Positions 43,089 through 51,124 of a DNA stretch of 64,000 nt are shown here, piece after piece. Every line of letters starts with the position of its first letter. Position 1 is the first letter of the stretch. A program made the translations under genes and the position numbers. Under the pieces are notes generated by a model. It worked only from the letters and a program-made list of their open reading frames with translations. It did no database searches and was not told the DNA's origin. This DNA comes from Nonomuraea sp. SYSU D8015 (GTDB lineage Bacteria; Actinomycetota; Actinomycetes; Streptosporangiales; Streptosporangiaceae): the NCBI RefSeq assembly GCF_008065375.1, contig NZ_VJYI01000001.1, positions 1,116,001 to 1,180,000 on the forward strand. The letters are read 5' to 3'.

Positions 43089-43793
43089 CTACGGTCGCCC
43101 GGGCCGGTCGGTGTGCAGGTGGGCGAGGGTCTGCTCCAACTCCTCCCGCAGGATGCGCTCGGCGGACTCCCCGTCCCCCCGCCGCACCGCCGCGACCAGC
43201 GCGGCATGCGAGTCGTGCCCGGGATTGCGGTCCCGTTCCCTCAGCCCCAGCAGCTCCACCAGGTCGATCAGCCGCTCCCGCAGCACCGGTGCGAACTCGG
43301 CGAACAGGTCTGTCAGCACCGGGTTTCCCGCCGCCGCCACGACGGCGGCGTGCAGGGCGATGTCGGCGTCGACGAAGGCGGCGTCGTCCCCCGCGGCCGC
43401 TCCGGAGCGGGCCTCCAGCGCGGCCTCCATCGCCGCCAGGTCCTCCTCGGTGCGCCGCTCCGCCGCCAGCCGGGCGGCCTGCGTCTCGACCATCATCCGG
43501 ACCTCGTACACGTCCGTGATCGCGGCCCGGCGCAGCCGGGCGGGCCAGTCCTCAGCCGGCTCCGTGGCGATCACGAACACCCCGGCCCCCTGACGCGCCT
43601 GCACCAGCCCCGCCCCGGCCAGCGCCCGCAGCGCCTCCCGCACCGTCGAGCGCCCCACCCCCAAGGTCTTGGCCAGGGCGTTCTCGCCGGGCAGCCGGGT
43701 GCCGACCGGCCACTCACCGTTCGTGATCTGCTCGCGCAGGTGCTCGGTGGCCTGTTCGACGAGCGGGCTGGGACGGAGGGCGCCGAGGGGCAT
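43089..43793 (-). CDS. FadR-type GntR transcriptional regulator
   Basis: 234 residues from the ATG at 43793 (GAGAGG upstream). A GntR winged helix (about 10-75, GTRLPGENALAKTLGVGRSTVREAL) is followed by an all-helical FCD ligand domain with the metal-binding Asp/His pattern (DADIALHAAVVAAAGNP, HDSHAALVAAVRRGD). It is divergent from leuA across 51 bases that carry inverted repeats, so it probably controls leuA or itself. Confidence 0.9.
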   Translation of the reverse strand: MPLGALRPSPLVEQATEHLREQITNGEWPVGTRLPGENALAKTLGVGRSTVREALRALAGAGLVQARQGAGVFVIATEPAEDWPARLRRAAITDVYEVRMMVETQAARLAAERRTEEDLAAMEAALEARSGAAAGDDAAFVDADIALHAAVVAAAGNPVLTDLFAEFAPVLRERLIDLVELLGLRERDRNPGHDSHAALVAAVRRGDGESAERILREELEQTLAHLHTDRPGRP

Positions 43794-43802
43794 CCGAAAC
43801 CT

Positions 43803-43838
43803 CTCAGGTTGTCTGAGGACCTGTGTTGTAGTTAGTGT
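43803..43838. promoter_or_regulatory. leuA/gntR intergenic operator and promoter
   Basis: CTCAG-N5-CTGAG (43803-43817) and CAGGT/ACCTG (43805-43823) are overlapping inverted repeats suited to a GntR dimer. TTGTCT at 43809 and TAGTGT at 43833 are spaced 18 bases and would start leuA transcription at or next to its ATG, giving a leaderless message. Confidence 0.45.
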
Positions 43839-43844
43839 AGCGCC

Positions 43845-45566
43845 ATGTACGAGTGGAACCGGCAACGTCCCAGTGCCATGCCCTGCCACCGCTACCGCCC
43901 CGCCCACGAGCGGGTCGAGGTGCCGGTCACCGGCCGTTCCTGGCCGGCCGCGACCATCACGCGCGCCCCACTCTGGGTGCCGGTCGACCTTCGCGACGGC
44001 AACCAGGCCCTCGCCGAGCCGATGGACCCGGCACGCAAGCGGACGATGTTCGAGCTGCTGGTCCGCATGGGGTTCAAGGAGATCGAGGTCGGCTATCCGT
44101 CGTCCAGTCAGCTGGACTTCGACTTCGTCCGGCACCTGGCCACACCGGGCGCGGTGCCTGACGACGTGACCGTGGTGGTCTTCACGGCGGCCAGGGACGA
44201 CCTGATCGAGCGCACCTTCGCCTCGATCGAGGGCATGTCCCGCGCGGTCGTGCACCTCTACACCCCCACCGCGCCCACCTGGCGCGAGGTGGTGCTCGGC
44301 CACGACAGAGGAGAGCTGCGCGAGCTCATCATGGACGCGGCCGGGCACGTGGCCCGGCTCGCCGACGGAATGGAGGACGTCCGGTTCGAGTTCTCGCCCG
44401 AGGTGTTCAACCTCACCGAGCCGGACTACGTGCTCCAGGTGTGCAACGACCTGACGGCGCTGTGGGACGCCTCGCCGGACCGGCCGGTGATCCACAATCT
44501 GCCGGCGACGGTCGAGATCTCCACCCCCAACGTGTACGCCGACCAGATCGAGTACATGCACCGCCACCTCGACCGCAGGGACTCGGTGATCCTCTCCGTT
44601 CACCCGCACAACGACCGCGGCACCGGCGTGGCCTGCGCCGAGCTCGCCGTGCTGGCCGGGGCGCAGCGGGTGGAGGGCTGCCTGTTCGGCAACGGCGAGC
44701 GCACCGGCAACGTCGATCTGGTGACGCTCGCGCTCAACCTGCACTCCCAGGGCGTCGACCCGATGATCGACTTCTCCGACATCGACGAGATCCGGCGCAC
44801 GGTCGAGCACTGCAACCGCCTGCCCGTCCCCGACCGCCATCCGTACGCGGGCGACCTCGTCTACACCGCCTTCTCCGGTACCCACCAGGACGCCATCGGC
44901 AAGGGCCTGGCCCACCACGCCAAGCGGGCCGCCGATCTGGGCCTCCCGCCGGAGGAGGCGCCCTGGGACGTGCCGTACCTGCCGATCGACCCCGCCGACG
45001 TGGGCCGCGACTACCAGGCGGTCATCCGGGTCAACAGCCAGTCGGGCAAGGGCGGCATCGCGTACCTGCTGCGCACCCGCTACGGCCTGGAGCTGCCCCG
45101 CCGCCTGCAGATCGACTTCTCGGCGGTCGTGCAGCGGGCCGTGGACGGCAGCGGCGGGGAGATCACGGCAGAGGAGCTGTGGGAGCTCTTCCACGCCACC
45201 TACCTGGCGCCGGGCGAGACCAGCGCGCTGGCCGAGTGGACGACGGCGCAGACCGGGCCGGGCACGCACGAGTTCTCCGGCACCCTGACGTCCGGCCGCC
45301 GCCTGCGCGGCACCGGAAACGGCCCGCTGTCCGCGCTGACCGCCGCCTTGGCCGCCGACGGGATCGACGTCGACATCCTGCACTACGCCGAGCACGCCCT
45401 CGGGCCCGGTCAGGGCAGCCGGGCCATCGCCTACGTCGAGGCCCGCGTCGGCGGCACGACCTGCTGGGGCGCGGCCCAGGACACCTCCGTCCTGACGGCC
45501 TCCGTCCACGCCGTGCTCGCCGCCGTCAACCGCACGCTGGTCACGCCCGCTCCCACCGGCTCCTGA
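43845..45566 (+). CDS. leuA: 2-isopropylmalate synthase
   Basis: 573 residues, the usual actinobacterial LeuA length. The TIM barrel (about 40-320) has [20 protein letters not shown] and the metal ligands in [11 protein letters not shown], plus [12 protein letters not shown]. The C-terminal allosteric dimerisation domain (about 430-565) includes [21 protein letters not shown]. It condenses acetyl-CoA with 2-oxoisovalerate, the first committed step of leucine synthesis, and is normally inhibited by leucine. It is not in an operon with other leu genes. No leucine leader peptide was seen. Confidence 0.95.
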   Translation: MYEWNRQRPSAMPCHRYRPAHERVEVPVTGRSWPAATITRAPLWVPVDLRDGNQALAEPMDPARKRTMFELLVRMGFKEIEVGYPSSSQLDFDFVRHLATPGAVPDDVTVVVFTAARDDLIERTFASIEGMSRAVVHLYTPTAPTWREVVLGHDRGELRELIMDAAGHVARLADGMEDVRFEFSPEVFNLTEPDYVLQVCNDLTALWDASPDRPVIHNLPATVEISTPNVYADQIEYMHRHLDRRDSVILSVHPHNDRGTGVACAELAVLAGAQRVEGCLFGNGERTGNVDLVTLALNLHSQGVDPMIDFSDIDEIRRTVEHCNRLPVPDRHPYAGDLVYTAFSGTHQDAIGKGLAHHAKRAADLGLPPEEAPWDVPYLPIDPADVGRDYQAVIRVNSQSGKGGIAYLLRTRYGLELPRRLQIDFSAVVQRAVDGSGGEITAEELWELFHATYLAPGETSALAEWTTAQTGPGTHEFSGTLTSGRRLRGTGNGPLSALTAALAADGIDVDILHYAEHALGPGQGSRAIAYVEARVGGTTCWGAAQDTSVLTASVHAVLAAVNRTLVTPAPTGS

Positions 45567-45578
45567 GGCCGTCCGCCG

Positions 45579-46007
45579 TCAAGGCCGCGCCCGCTCGCAG
45601 CGGCGCTTGAGGCTCTCGGCCTCGATCCGTACGTAGCGGCGGGTGCGGGCGCCGGTCAGCAGCACGAACACCGGCGCCAGCAGGCCGGTCTGCGTGATGG
45701 AGAGCACGACCGAGACGCCGCCGCCGTCCCGCGGCACGAGCGTGTGGCCGGCCGCGATCGTCACGCCGGCCGTGGTGGTCTCCCAGGTGAACGCGGAGCC
45801 CGGGTGCAGCTCGGTCACCACCCAGTTGAGCGCGGGGATCCCGGGCTGCTTGATCCGCACCTTGCTGCCCGCGCCGAACGGCCCGTCGTCCAGCCGCCGC
45901 ACGCTCGTCATGGTCGGCATGAAGTCCGGCCAGCGCGTCACGTCCGTCATGGTCCGCCACACCTCGTCCTCGGACGCGTCGATGGCGATGCCTGTCTCGA
46001 AACGCAC
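45579..46007 (-). CDS. SRPBCC-superfamily protein
   Basis: 142 residues. The start-domain-like fold is recognisable from VRFETGIAIDASEDEVWRTMTDVTRWPDFMPTM, a hydrophobic-pocket protein of the polyketide cyclase/dehydrase type. The GTG at 46007 is preferred over one at 46016 because a strong GGAGGTGA lies five bases upstream of it. It follows pyrF on the same strand with a 43-base gap and converges on leuA. Ligand unknown. Confidence 0.85.
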   Translation of the reverse strand: MRFETGIAIDASEDEVWRTMTDVTRWPDFMPTMTSVRRLDDGPFGAGSKVRIKQPGIPALNWVVTELHPGSAFTWETTTAGVTIAAGHTLVPRDGGGVSVVLSITQTGLLAPVFVLLTGARTRRYVRIEAESLKRRCERARP

Positions 46008-46050
46008 CGGCGTCACCTCCCCGCCCGCGCGCGGGGTCCGGGCCGGCCGC

Positions 46051-46875
46051 TCACCTGCGGGCGGCCGTCTCGGGCATCAGGTGGGCGACGCACTCGTCCC
46101 GGTAGTGGAGCGTGCGGCTGCGCAGCCGCTTGGGGTCGGCGAGCACGGCCCGGGAGACCGAGGGCAGGACGGCGTGGCGTACCGACGAGAAGAGCCGCGC
46201 CACGTCGGCGGGAGTGGCGCCCTGCGCGCCCAGCCCCGGGGCGAGGATCGGCCCGTTGAGGTCGGTCAGCGAGTGCTCCGCCTTCGGGAGCGTGGCGCCC
46301 ATGACCACCCCGACCGGCCCGAACGGCGTGTGGCCGGCGTTCGCCGCGGCCGCCCCGGCCAGCACCTGGTCGGCCACGAGCTGCTGCAGCCCGGCCGCCT
46401 CCGGGTTGGAGGTGCGGGCCAGCACGAACACGCCCGCGTCGTTGGCCACCGCCGAGGCGATCGCGCCCTCCAGCGACCCGAAGCCGAGGTACGGGCTCAG
46501 CGTCACGGCGTCCACGGCCAGCGGGCTGCCCGGGTCGAAGTAGGCCTCGGCATAGGCGGCCATCGTGCTGCCGATGTCGCCGCGCTTGACGTCGAGCAGC
46601 ACCAGCGTGCCCGCCTCGCGCAGGTCAGCGATGGCGCGTTCCAGCACGGCGACGCCGCGGCTGCCCCACCGCTCGAAGAACGCCGACTGCGGCTTGACCA
46701 CGGCCGCGACGTCGGCCACCGTCTCGACGACCGTGCGGCTGAAGCGCTCGAGGCCGGAGGGCGAATCGTCCAGCCCCCAGGCGTGGAGCAGCGCGGGGCT
46801 CGGATCGATCCCCACACACAGCGGTCCGCATGCGTCGAGCCTGGCTCGCAGGCGCCTCCCGAACGACTCGTTCAT
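46051..46875 (-). CDS. pyrF: Orotidine 5'-phosphate decarboxylase (type 2)
   Basis: 274 residues, typical of the long actinobacterial PyrF. CVGIDPSPALL, KPQSAFFERWG, the catalytic Lys in LLDVKRGDIGST near 94 and VTLSPYLGFGSL are visible. It makes UMP from OMP in pyrimidine synthesis. No other pyr genes are nearby, although pyrF often sits in the pyr operon. It is divergent from a DUF6968/DUF2283 gene and followed by an SRPBCC gene. Confidence 0.95.
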   Translation of the reverse strand: MNESFGRRLRARLDACGPLCVGIDPSPALLHAWGLDDSPSGLERFSRTVVETVADVAAVVKPQSAFFERWGSRGVAVLERAIADLREAGTLVLLDVKRGDIGSTMAAYAEAYFDPGSPLAVDAVTLSPYLGFGSLEGAIASAVANDAGVFVLARTSNPEAAGLQQLVADQVLAGAAAANAGHTPFGPVGVVMGATLPKAEHSLTDLNGPILAPGLGAQGATPADVARLFSSVRHAVLPSVSRAVLADPKRLRSRTLHYRDECVAHLMPETAARR

Positions 46876-46977
46876 CACAGTCCCGACGATAGGGGACCAG
46901 CCGGTCGGCTGAACAGGAGACCTGCCGTTCCCGTTCGCCAGTCTTCCCGGAGTGGCCTCCGGGGTAGAGCAGCAGAC

Positions 46978-47454
46978 ATGTACGAGATCGCCCATCGGGT
47001 ACTGGCGCTGCGCAGCGATCCGCCGCGTGACGTGGTCGTCACGGTCGGCATGCCGTACGAGGAGCCGACCGGGGAGTGGTCGTGCCCCTACCGGATCGAC
47101 GGACTCGACGGGTGGGAACACGAGAGGAAGGTCACGGGGCTCGACTCGCTGGGTGCGATCGAGCTGGCGCTGGCGATGGTACGGGCCGCGGTGGCGGGCT
47201 CCCACGAAGCCAAGGAAGGGCTGCTGAGCTGGGACGACACACCGCTGGGGCCGCGGGCGCAGACGGTGTACGTCACCTGGGACAAAGAGCTCGACATCGC
47301 CTACATCGCGATGAAGCGCGAAGTGATCCCGGGCGAGGCCGTGCGGCAGGTCGTGGCGGAGGACGTCGTCCTCGACTACGGGGACTCCGGGCGCCTGCTG
47401 GGCATGGAGCTCATGAACGCCGCCGCCCGGCTCCCGTCCGAGATGCGGATGTGA
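46978..47454 (+). CDS. DUF6968-like/DUF2283 two-domain protein
   Basis: 158 residues. The first ~90 (YEIAHRVLALRSDPPRDVVV, WSCPYRIDGL, LDSLGAIELALAMVRAAV) resemble the small DUF6968-type proteins. The second part (about 98-152, YVTWDKELDIAYIAMKREV, VLDYGDSGRLLGMELMNAA) fits DUF2283, usually a free-standing 60-residue protein, so this looks like a fusion. No ribosome site is clear. Function unknown. Confidence 0.75.
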   Translation: MYEIAHRVLALRSDPPRDVVVTVGMPYEEPTGEWSCPYRIDGLDGWEHERKVTGLDSLGAIELALAMVRAAVAGSHEAKEGLLSWDDTPLGPRAQTVYVTWDKELDIAYIAMKREVIPGEAVRQVVAEDVVLDYGDSGRLLGMELMNAAARLPSEMRM

Positions 47455-47460
47455 GGTCCG

Positions 47461-47820
47461 TCACCGCGAGACGAGCCACCGCCAGCGCGGCAGTTCCAGC
47501 ACCACCGTGACCACGGCCAGCACCGACACCAGCGCGGCCGCGAACGCGTGCCAGGCCACCCACGCCGCCGCCACCGCGGCCACCAGCTGGAGGAGGACGA
47601 GCGCGATCGTCACGTGCCCCGGCACGGCGACGATCACGTTGCGCTTGTCGCCCGGCGTGGAGAACACCGTCGGCAGCCCGATCAGCACCACGACCGACAG
47701 CACGGCCAGCGGCACGGAGTGCGGGGCGAGCGCCCAGGGGGTCGCGACCCAGGCGACCAGCTCGGCGGCGAACCGGAACGCCGACGCGACGCGGTCGTCC
47801 GGGCGAGGGGTGGAGGACAC
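47461..47820 (-). CDS. YrdB-family membrane protein
   Basis: 119 residues with four hydrophobic helices. FAAELVAWVATPWALAPHS and VFSTPGDKRNV fit the YrdB/DUF2568 pattern. The GTG start has AAGG upstream. Inner membrane; function unknown. Converges on the DUF2283 gene with six bases between stops. Confidence 0.75.
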   Translation of the reverse strand: MSSTPRPDDRVASAFRFAAELVAWVATPWALAPHSVPLAVLSVVVLIGLPTVFSTPGDKRNVIVAVPGHVTIALVLLQLVAAVAAAWVAWHAFAAALVSVLAVVTVVLELPRWRWLVSR

Positions 47821-47946
47821 GCGCGTACCTTACATTTCACGACTCTCCCGTGCATGTGGCCACCGATCTCGACGGCACCCGGCCGACGGAAGCAGGGTCG
47901 TCGGCCCGCCGTGCCCGCCCACCCCCGCGGGCGGGCACGCGCGAGC

Positions 47947-48201
47947 TCAAGCGTCGTCGTCCGACACGCGCGAGGCGCCCGGGCAGCCGGCGGGCGCCTC
48001 GCTGAACACCTGCAGCACGCCGCCGCAAGTGGTCACCGGCAGCGACACGGGCTCGACGATCTCGTCGTTGAACACGGTCACGTCGCCGATGAGGGGGGCC
48101 GGGCCGGAGCCGCGGGCCTCATCGTCGGCGTGGGCGGCGGCGCCGGGGAAGAGCACGCCGGCGAGGACGGCCGCCGCGGCGCCTTTCAGCCGGTTCACCA
48201 C
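47947..48201 (-). CDS. Small secreted protein, chaplin-like cysteine pattern
   Basis: 84 residues from a GTG at 48201, placed six bases after GGAGGATGGAC; an ATG at 48207 would overlap the ribosome site. A Sec signal ends near AAHA. The mature ~60 residues contain VTVFNDEIVEPVSLPVTTCG and a second cysteine 17 residues on, echoing the PVxVCG...C pattern of chaplins, which coat aerial hyphae. The resemblance is partial. Last of a leftward run of small exported proteins. Confidence 0.6.
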   Translation of the reverse strand: MVNRLKGAAAAVLAGVLFPGAAAHADDEARGSGPAPLIGDVTVFNDEIVEPVSLPVTTCGGVLQVFSEAPAGCPGASRVSDDDA

Positions 48202-48229
48202 GTCCATCCTCCGTACGGGACGTGCCGGG

Positions 48230-48853
48230 CTAGGCGGCAACCCGCGGCTCCTGCGGCCGATCCGCCGGATGTTCGCCCTGGTTGCTGCCCTGGAGCGGCC
48301 GGCCTCCCGCCATGATCCGATCGATCAGCGCCAGCGCCAGCGCCGAGACGACGAAGGTCAGGTGGATCAGTGTTTTCCATAGGAGCTCCCTGTCGGTGAT
48401 GGCCGGTCTGGCCGCGTTGATGAAGATCTGGAGGAGGTGGATGGAGGAGATGCCGATGATCGCCATGGCCAGTTTGACCTTGAGCACGTTGGCGTTGACG
48501 TGCGAGAGCCACTGCGGCTGGTCGGGATGTCCCTCGATGCGCAGCCGCGAGACGAACGTCTCGTAGCCGCCGACGATCACCATGATGAGGAGGTTGGAGA
48601 TCATCACCACGTCCACGAGGCCGAGGACGATCAGCATGATGGTGGTCTCCGGGGGCGAGCCGGCGAAGCCGAGGTGCACCAGGTGGGCGAGCTCGACCAT
48701 GAACCGCCAGGTGTAGACGATCTGGGCGACGATCAGGCCCAGGTAGAGCGGCACCTGGAACCACCGGCTGAGGAACATGACGTAGCCGACGCGGGTGAGC
48801 GGCGACCGTGGCCCGGCCGGCATGCGGGCCACGGCCAGTTGCGCGGGCCCCAC
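48230..48853 (-). CDS. YqhA/TIGR00645-family membrane protein
   Basis: 207 residues with three to four membrane helices. SRWFQVPLYLGLIVAQIVY, LVDVVMISNLLIMVIVGGYE and KVKLAMAIIGISSIHLLQIF match the conserved TIGR00645 core. The C-terminal tail is hydrophilic. The GTG at 48853 overlaps the stop of the small upstream gene by one base (TAGTG), suggesting coupling; a shorter start at Met near codon 11 is possible. Function unknown. Confidence 0.8.
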   Translation of the reverse strand: MGPAQLAVARMPAGPRSPLTRVGYVMFLSRWFQVPLYLGLIVAQIVYTWRFMVELAHLVHLGFAGSPPETTIMLIVLGLVDVVMISNLLIMVIVGGYETFVSRLRIEGHPDQPQWLSHVNANVLKVKLAMAIIGISSIHLLQIFINAARPAITDRELLWKTLIHLTFVVSALALALIDRIMAGGRPLQGSNQGEHPADRPQEPRVAA

Positions 48854-49002
48854 TACGAGGTGAGGACGTTGATGTGCTGGACGAAGGTCTGGACGTCGAC
48901 GAGTGGAGGGCCGTTCGAGCCGAGTTGGTCGAGGACGAGGGGTGGCAGGGTGGCGGACGCCAGCGCCAGGGTGGCGACGGCGGTCAGGACTCGGGCCTTC
49001 AA
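48853..49002 (-). CDS. Small exported peptide with TTG start
   Basis: 49 residues: TTG at 49002 preceded by AAGGAGATTCG, a near-perfect ribosome site. The product starts KARVLTAVATLALASA, a short signal-like helix, followed by a ~30-residue mature part ending VQTFVQHINVLTS. It has no cysteines. Its stop overlaps the YqhA-family start by one base. It is easily missed because of its size and start codon. I do not recognise the family. Confidence 0.6.
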   Translation of the reverse strand: MKARVLTAVATLALASATLPPLVLDQLGSNGPPLVDVQTFVQHINVLTS

Positions 49003-49064
49003 CGAATCTCCTTGCTGCTCTGTGCGCCTGTCGGCGGAAGGGGGATGGGAACGGGCCGGGGCCA

Positions 49065-49093
49065 GGCGGCGCGACGCGCTCGGTCGCGCCGCC
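49065..49093 (-). terminator. Perfect 11-bp hairpin between small secreted-protein genes
   Basis: GGCGGCGCGAC (49065-49075) pairs exactly with GTCGCGCCGCC (49083-49093) around a seven-base loop, 58 bases past the stop of the 69-residue gene. It probably separates that transcript from the following small genes. Confidence 0.7.
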
Positions 49094-49150
49094 CGCGCCC
49101 GTGGCCGGATGGGGAAGGGCCGGCTCAGGCCGGCGCTCCGGCCGGGCGGG

Positions 49151-49360
49151 TCAGGGGTGGAGGCAGGCGACGGCGGGCAGTTCGGCCGGGATGCCGGGAG
49201 CGGTCGGGTCGATGATCGTCGTGAGGTCGGTCGCGGAGCCGGCCAGGCACGTGCCCAGGCCGATGGGGTCCACGATGGCGTGGGAGGCGGGTGCGGCGAA
49301 CAGGGTCATGCCACCGGCGATGATCGCGGCAGTGGCGATCCGGCGGGGGCTGAGAAGCAT
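49151..49360 (-). CDS. Small secreted protein
   Basis: 69 residues; the ATG has a strong CAGGAGG site. The Sec signal (MLLSPRRIATAAIIAGG...) ends near SHA at 27. The mature ~42 residues, from IVDPIGLGTCLAGSATDL to AVACLHP, carry two cysteines able to form one disulfide. No family recognised. It heads a leftward run of small exported proteins and may be a surface or developmental protein. Confidence 0.7.
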   Translation of the reverse strand: MLLSPRRIATAAIIAGGMTLFAAPASHAIVDPIGLGTCLAGSATDLTTIIDPTAPGIPAELPAVACLHP

Positions 49361-49445
49361 GGAACCTCCTGGGTAACGCTACGAACAGTCGTTGATCTGC
49401 TACCCAGAGTAATGAATCAGTAACATGAGTGTTCTGTAATGTTCT

Positions 49446-49790
49446 TCAGCCCGTGGGGTCCCAGCGGTCCTGGGCCGCCATGACCTCGTCGGCGTGGGCG
49501 AAGGCCCATTCGCCGAAGGCCCCGATGGGGCCGAGCAGCGTGCGTCCCAGGTCGGTGAGCTCGTACTCGACGCGGGGCGGCGCCTCGGCGTAGGCGTGGC
49601 GCGTCACCAGGCCGTTGAACTCCAGGCGCCGCAGCGTCTCGGTGAGGACCTTGGCGCTGATGCCGCCGATCTCCTCCTGCAGCCGGCCGGGACGCCGGGG
49701 GCCGTGGCGCAGGGACCAGATGACGACGGCGTTCCAGGTGTTGCCGATCAGATCGAAGGCGAGCCTGGCCTGGCAGTCGGCGAGGAACAA
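49446..49790 (-). CDS. HxlR-family transcriptional regulator
   Basis: 114 residues from a TTG at 49790: GGAGG lies six bases upstream and an in-frame stop excludes earlier starts. The winged helix shows FDLIGNTWNAVVIWSLRHGP, the recognition helix region ISAKVLTETLRRLEFNGLV and the wing RVEYELTDLG. HxlR proteins respond to electrophiles or formaldehyde and usually control an adjacent oxidoreductase. It is divergent from one here (49880). Confidence 0.92.
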   Translation of the reverse strand: MFLADCQARLAFDLIGNTWNAVVIWSLRHGPRRPGRLQEEIGGISAKVLTETLRRLEFNGLVTRHAYAEAPPRVEYELTDLGRTLLGPIGAFGEWAFAHADEVMAAQDRWDPTG

Positions 49791-49849
49791 CGAGGGCCTC
49801 CGTTAGGCACCGAATGGTGTGCGTCGGGATTTCTACAGTCCTCTCATCA

Positions 49850-49863
49850 GTAAAGCCCCTTAC
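49850..49863. promoter_or_regulatory. Candidate HxlR operator
   Basis: GTAA-N6-TTAC (49850-49863) lies 16 bases before the oxidoreductase start in the divergent spacer. It has the short, AT-containing inverted-repeat form expected for HxlR binding. Confidence 0.4.
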
Positions 49864-49879
49864 AAGGAGGAGGACGTAC

Positions 49880-50539
49880 ATGCGCATCGGGATCCTGGGC
49901 GCCGGAGGGATGGCGGACGCGCTGGGCACGCAGTGGGCCAGGGCCGGGCACGAGGTGATGATCAGCGGGAGGGACCTCGGCAGGAGCTCCGCCGAGGCCG
50001 GGAAGATGGCCGCGGCAGCGGGTGCGCCGGTCCTGGCGGGGAGCTGGGCGGAGGCGGCCGGGTTCGGGGACGTCGTGATGGTCGGCGTGCGGGAGGCCGG
50101 GCTCGGCGACGTGCTGCGGGCCTGTGGCACGGCGCTGCGCGGCAAGCCCGTGATCGACGTCACCAACGCCGCCGACCCCGCCGGGTACGACGCCGCGCGC
50201 CCGCTCGCCCAGCGGATCGCCGAGCTCACCGGCGGGCACGTCGTCAAGGCGTTCAACCTGTGCCACGTGGACGTGTGGCGGATGACGCCGCCCGTGTTCG
50301 ACGGGCGGCCGCTCGCCGTGCCGCTGTGCGGCGACGACCCCGCGGCGCTGGAGGCCGTGCGCGCACTGGTCGCCGACCTCGGTTGCACGCCGGTGGACGG
50401 CGGCGGGCTGGGCCGGGCACGGCAGCTGGAGGCGACGGCGGCGTTCGTGATCGGCCTGTGGTTCGGCGGCGCCGACGCCCAGGCCATTCTGCCGCCGCTG
50501 GCCGCCTCCGGCACGCACCTTCCCGCCGAGCCCCGCTGA
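49880..50539 (+). CDS. F420/NADP oxidoreductase-like NAD(P)-binding protein
   Basis: 219 residues with a perfect AAGGAGGAGG site. The Rossmann start IGILGAGGMADALGTQWARAGHEV and GRDL (dinucleotide phosphate selection) match the NADPH-dependent F420 reductase family; VIDVTNAAD and KAFNLCHVDVW follow the pattern of that family. It should move hydride between NADP and F420 or reduce a related substrate. Probably induced through the divergent HxlR regulator. Confidence 0.87.
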   Translation: MRIGILGAGGMADALGTQWARAGHEVMISGRDLGRSSAEAGKMAAAAGAPVLAGSWAEAAGFGDVVMVGVREAGLGDVLRACGTALRGKPVIDVTNAADPAGYDAARPLAQRIAELTGGHVVKAFNLCHVDVWRMTPPVFDGRPLAVPLCGDDPAALEAVRALVADLGCTPVDGGGLGRARQLEATAAFVIGLWFGGADAQAILPPLAASGTHLPAEPR

Positions 50540-50679
50540 CCGATCGGCGGGATGGCGGCGGCTTCCCGCGGTCCGCCGTACGCCCTGCGGTGTAGCGGCG
50601 ATGACGACGGGGGGCGGATGACCGCAGCGCGCGGCGGCAAGATCCTGGAGGTCTCGTCACGAGGCCGAAGGAGAGATCA

Positions 50680-51051
50680 GTGGTAACCCAGGTCGCCGAA
50701 TCAAGCGGGTACGTGACCGCGTTCAAGGTCGTCGCCGCGCTCAACGCGCTGGCGGTGCTCGCTCAGGCCGTGACCGCCGGGCTGCTGATGAGCGGGGGAG
50801 GGGCGGGCCCGCACGGCATGGGCGCGACGGCCGTGCACGTGCTGGGGCTGGCGCTGGTCGGGACGGCCGTGCTGATGTGGCGGCCCGGGCGCGGGGCGGG
50901 CTGGCCCGCCCTGGCCGGCCTGGCGGTGCTCCTGCTCGGGTTCGTCCAATCGATGCTTGGCGGCTCCGGGGCGGTGGCCGCGCACGTGCCGCTCGGGATG
51001 GGGCTCTTCGGGCTCAGCGTGTGGCTGCTCGTGTGGTCGTGGCGCCGCTGA
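50680..51051 (+). CDS. Small four-helix membrane protein
   Basis: 123 residues from a GTG with AAGGAGAGATCA upstream. Four hydrophobic helices (about 12-38, 50-66, 75-95, 100-120) with His in GPHGMGATAVHVLG and AAHVPLGMGLFG. The His pattern resembles small DUF6220-type membrane proteins. Function unknown. Confidence 0.7.
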   Translation: MVTQVAESSGYVTAFKVVAALNALAVLAQAVTAGLLMSGGGAGPHGMGATAVHVLGLALVGTAVLMWRPGRGAGWPALAGLAVLLLGFVQSMLGGSGAVAAHVPLGMGLFGLSVWLLVWSWRR

Positions 51052-51124
51052 GCCCGCCGGCGGCCATGGCGCGGCCGGCGGCCCTCCTGGCGCGAGCCAG
51101 GCCATCCCGTTCGGCTCGCCTGGG

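Noticed and set aside
43794..43844. T-box or leucine attenuator upstream of leuA
   Set aside because: The spacer is only 51 bases, with no leucine codon run, no T-box consensus and no terminator/antiterminator pair.
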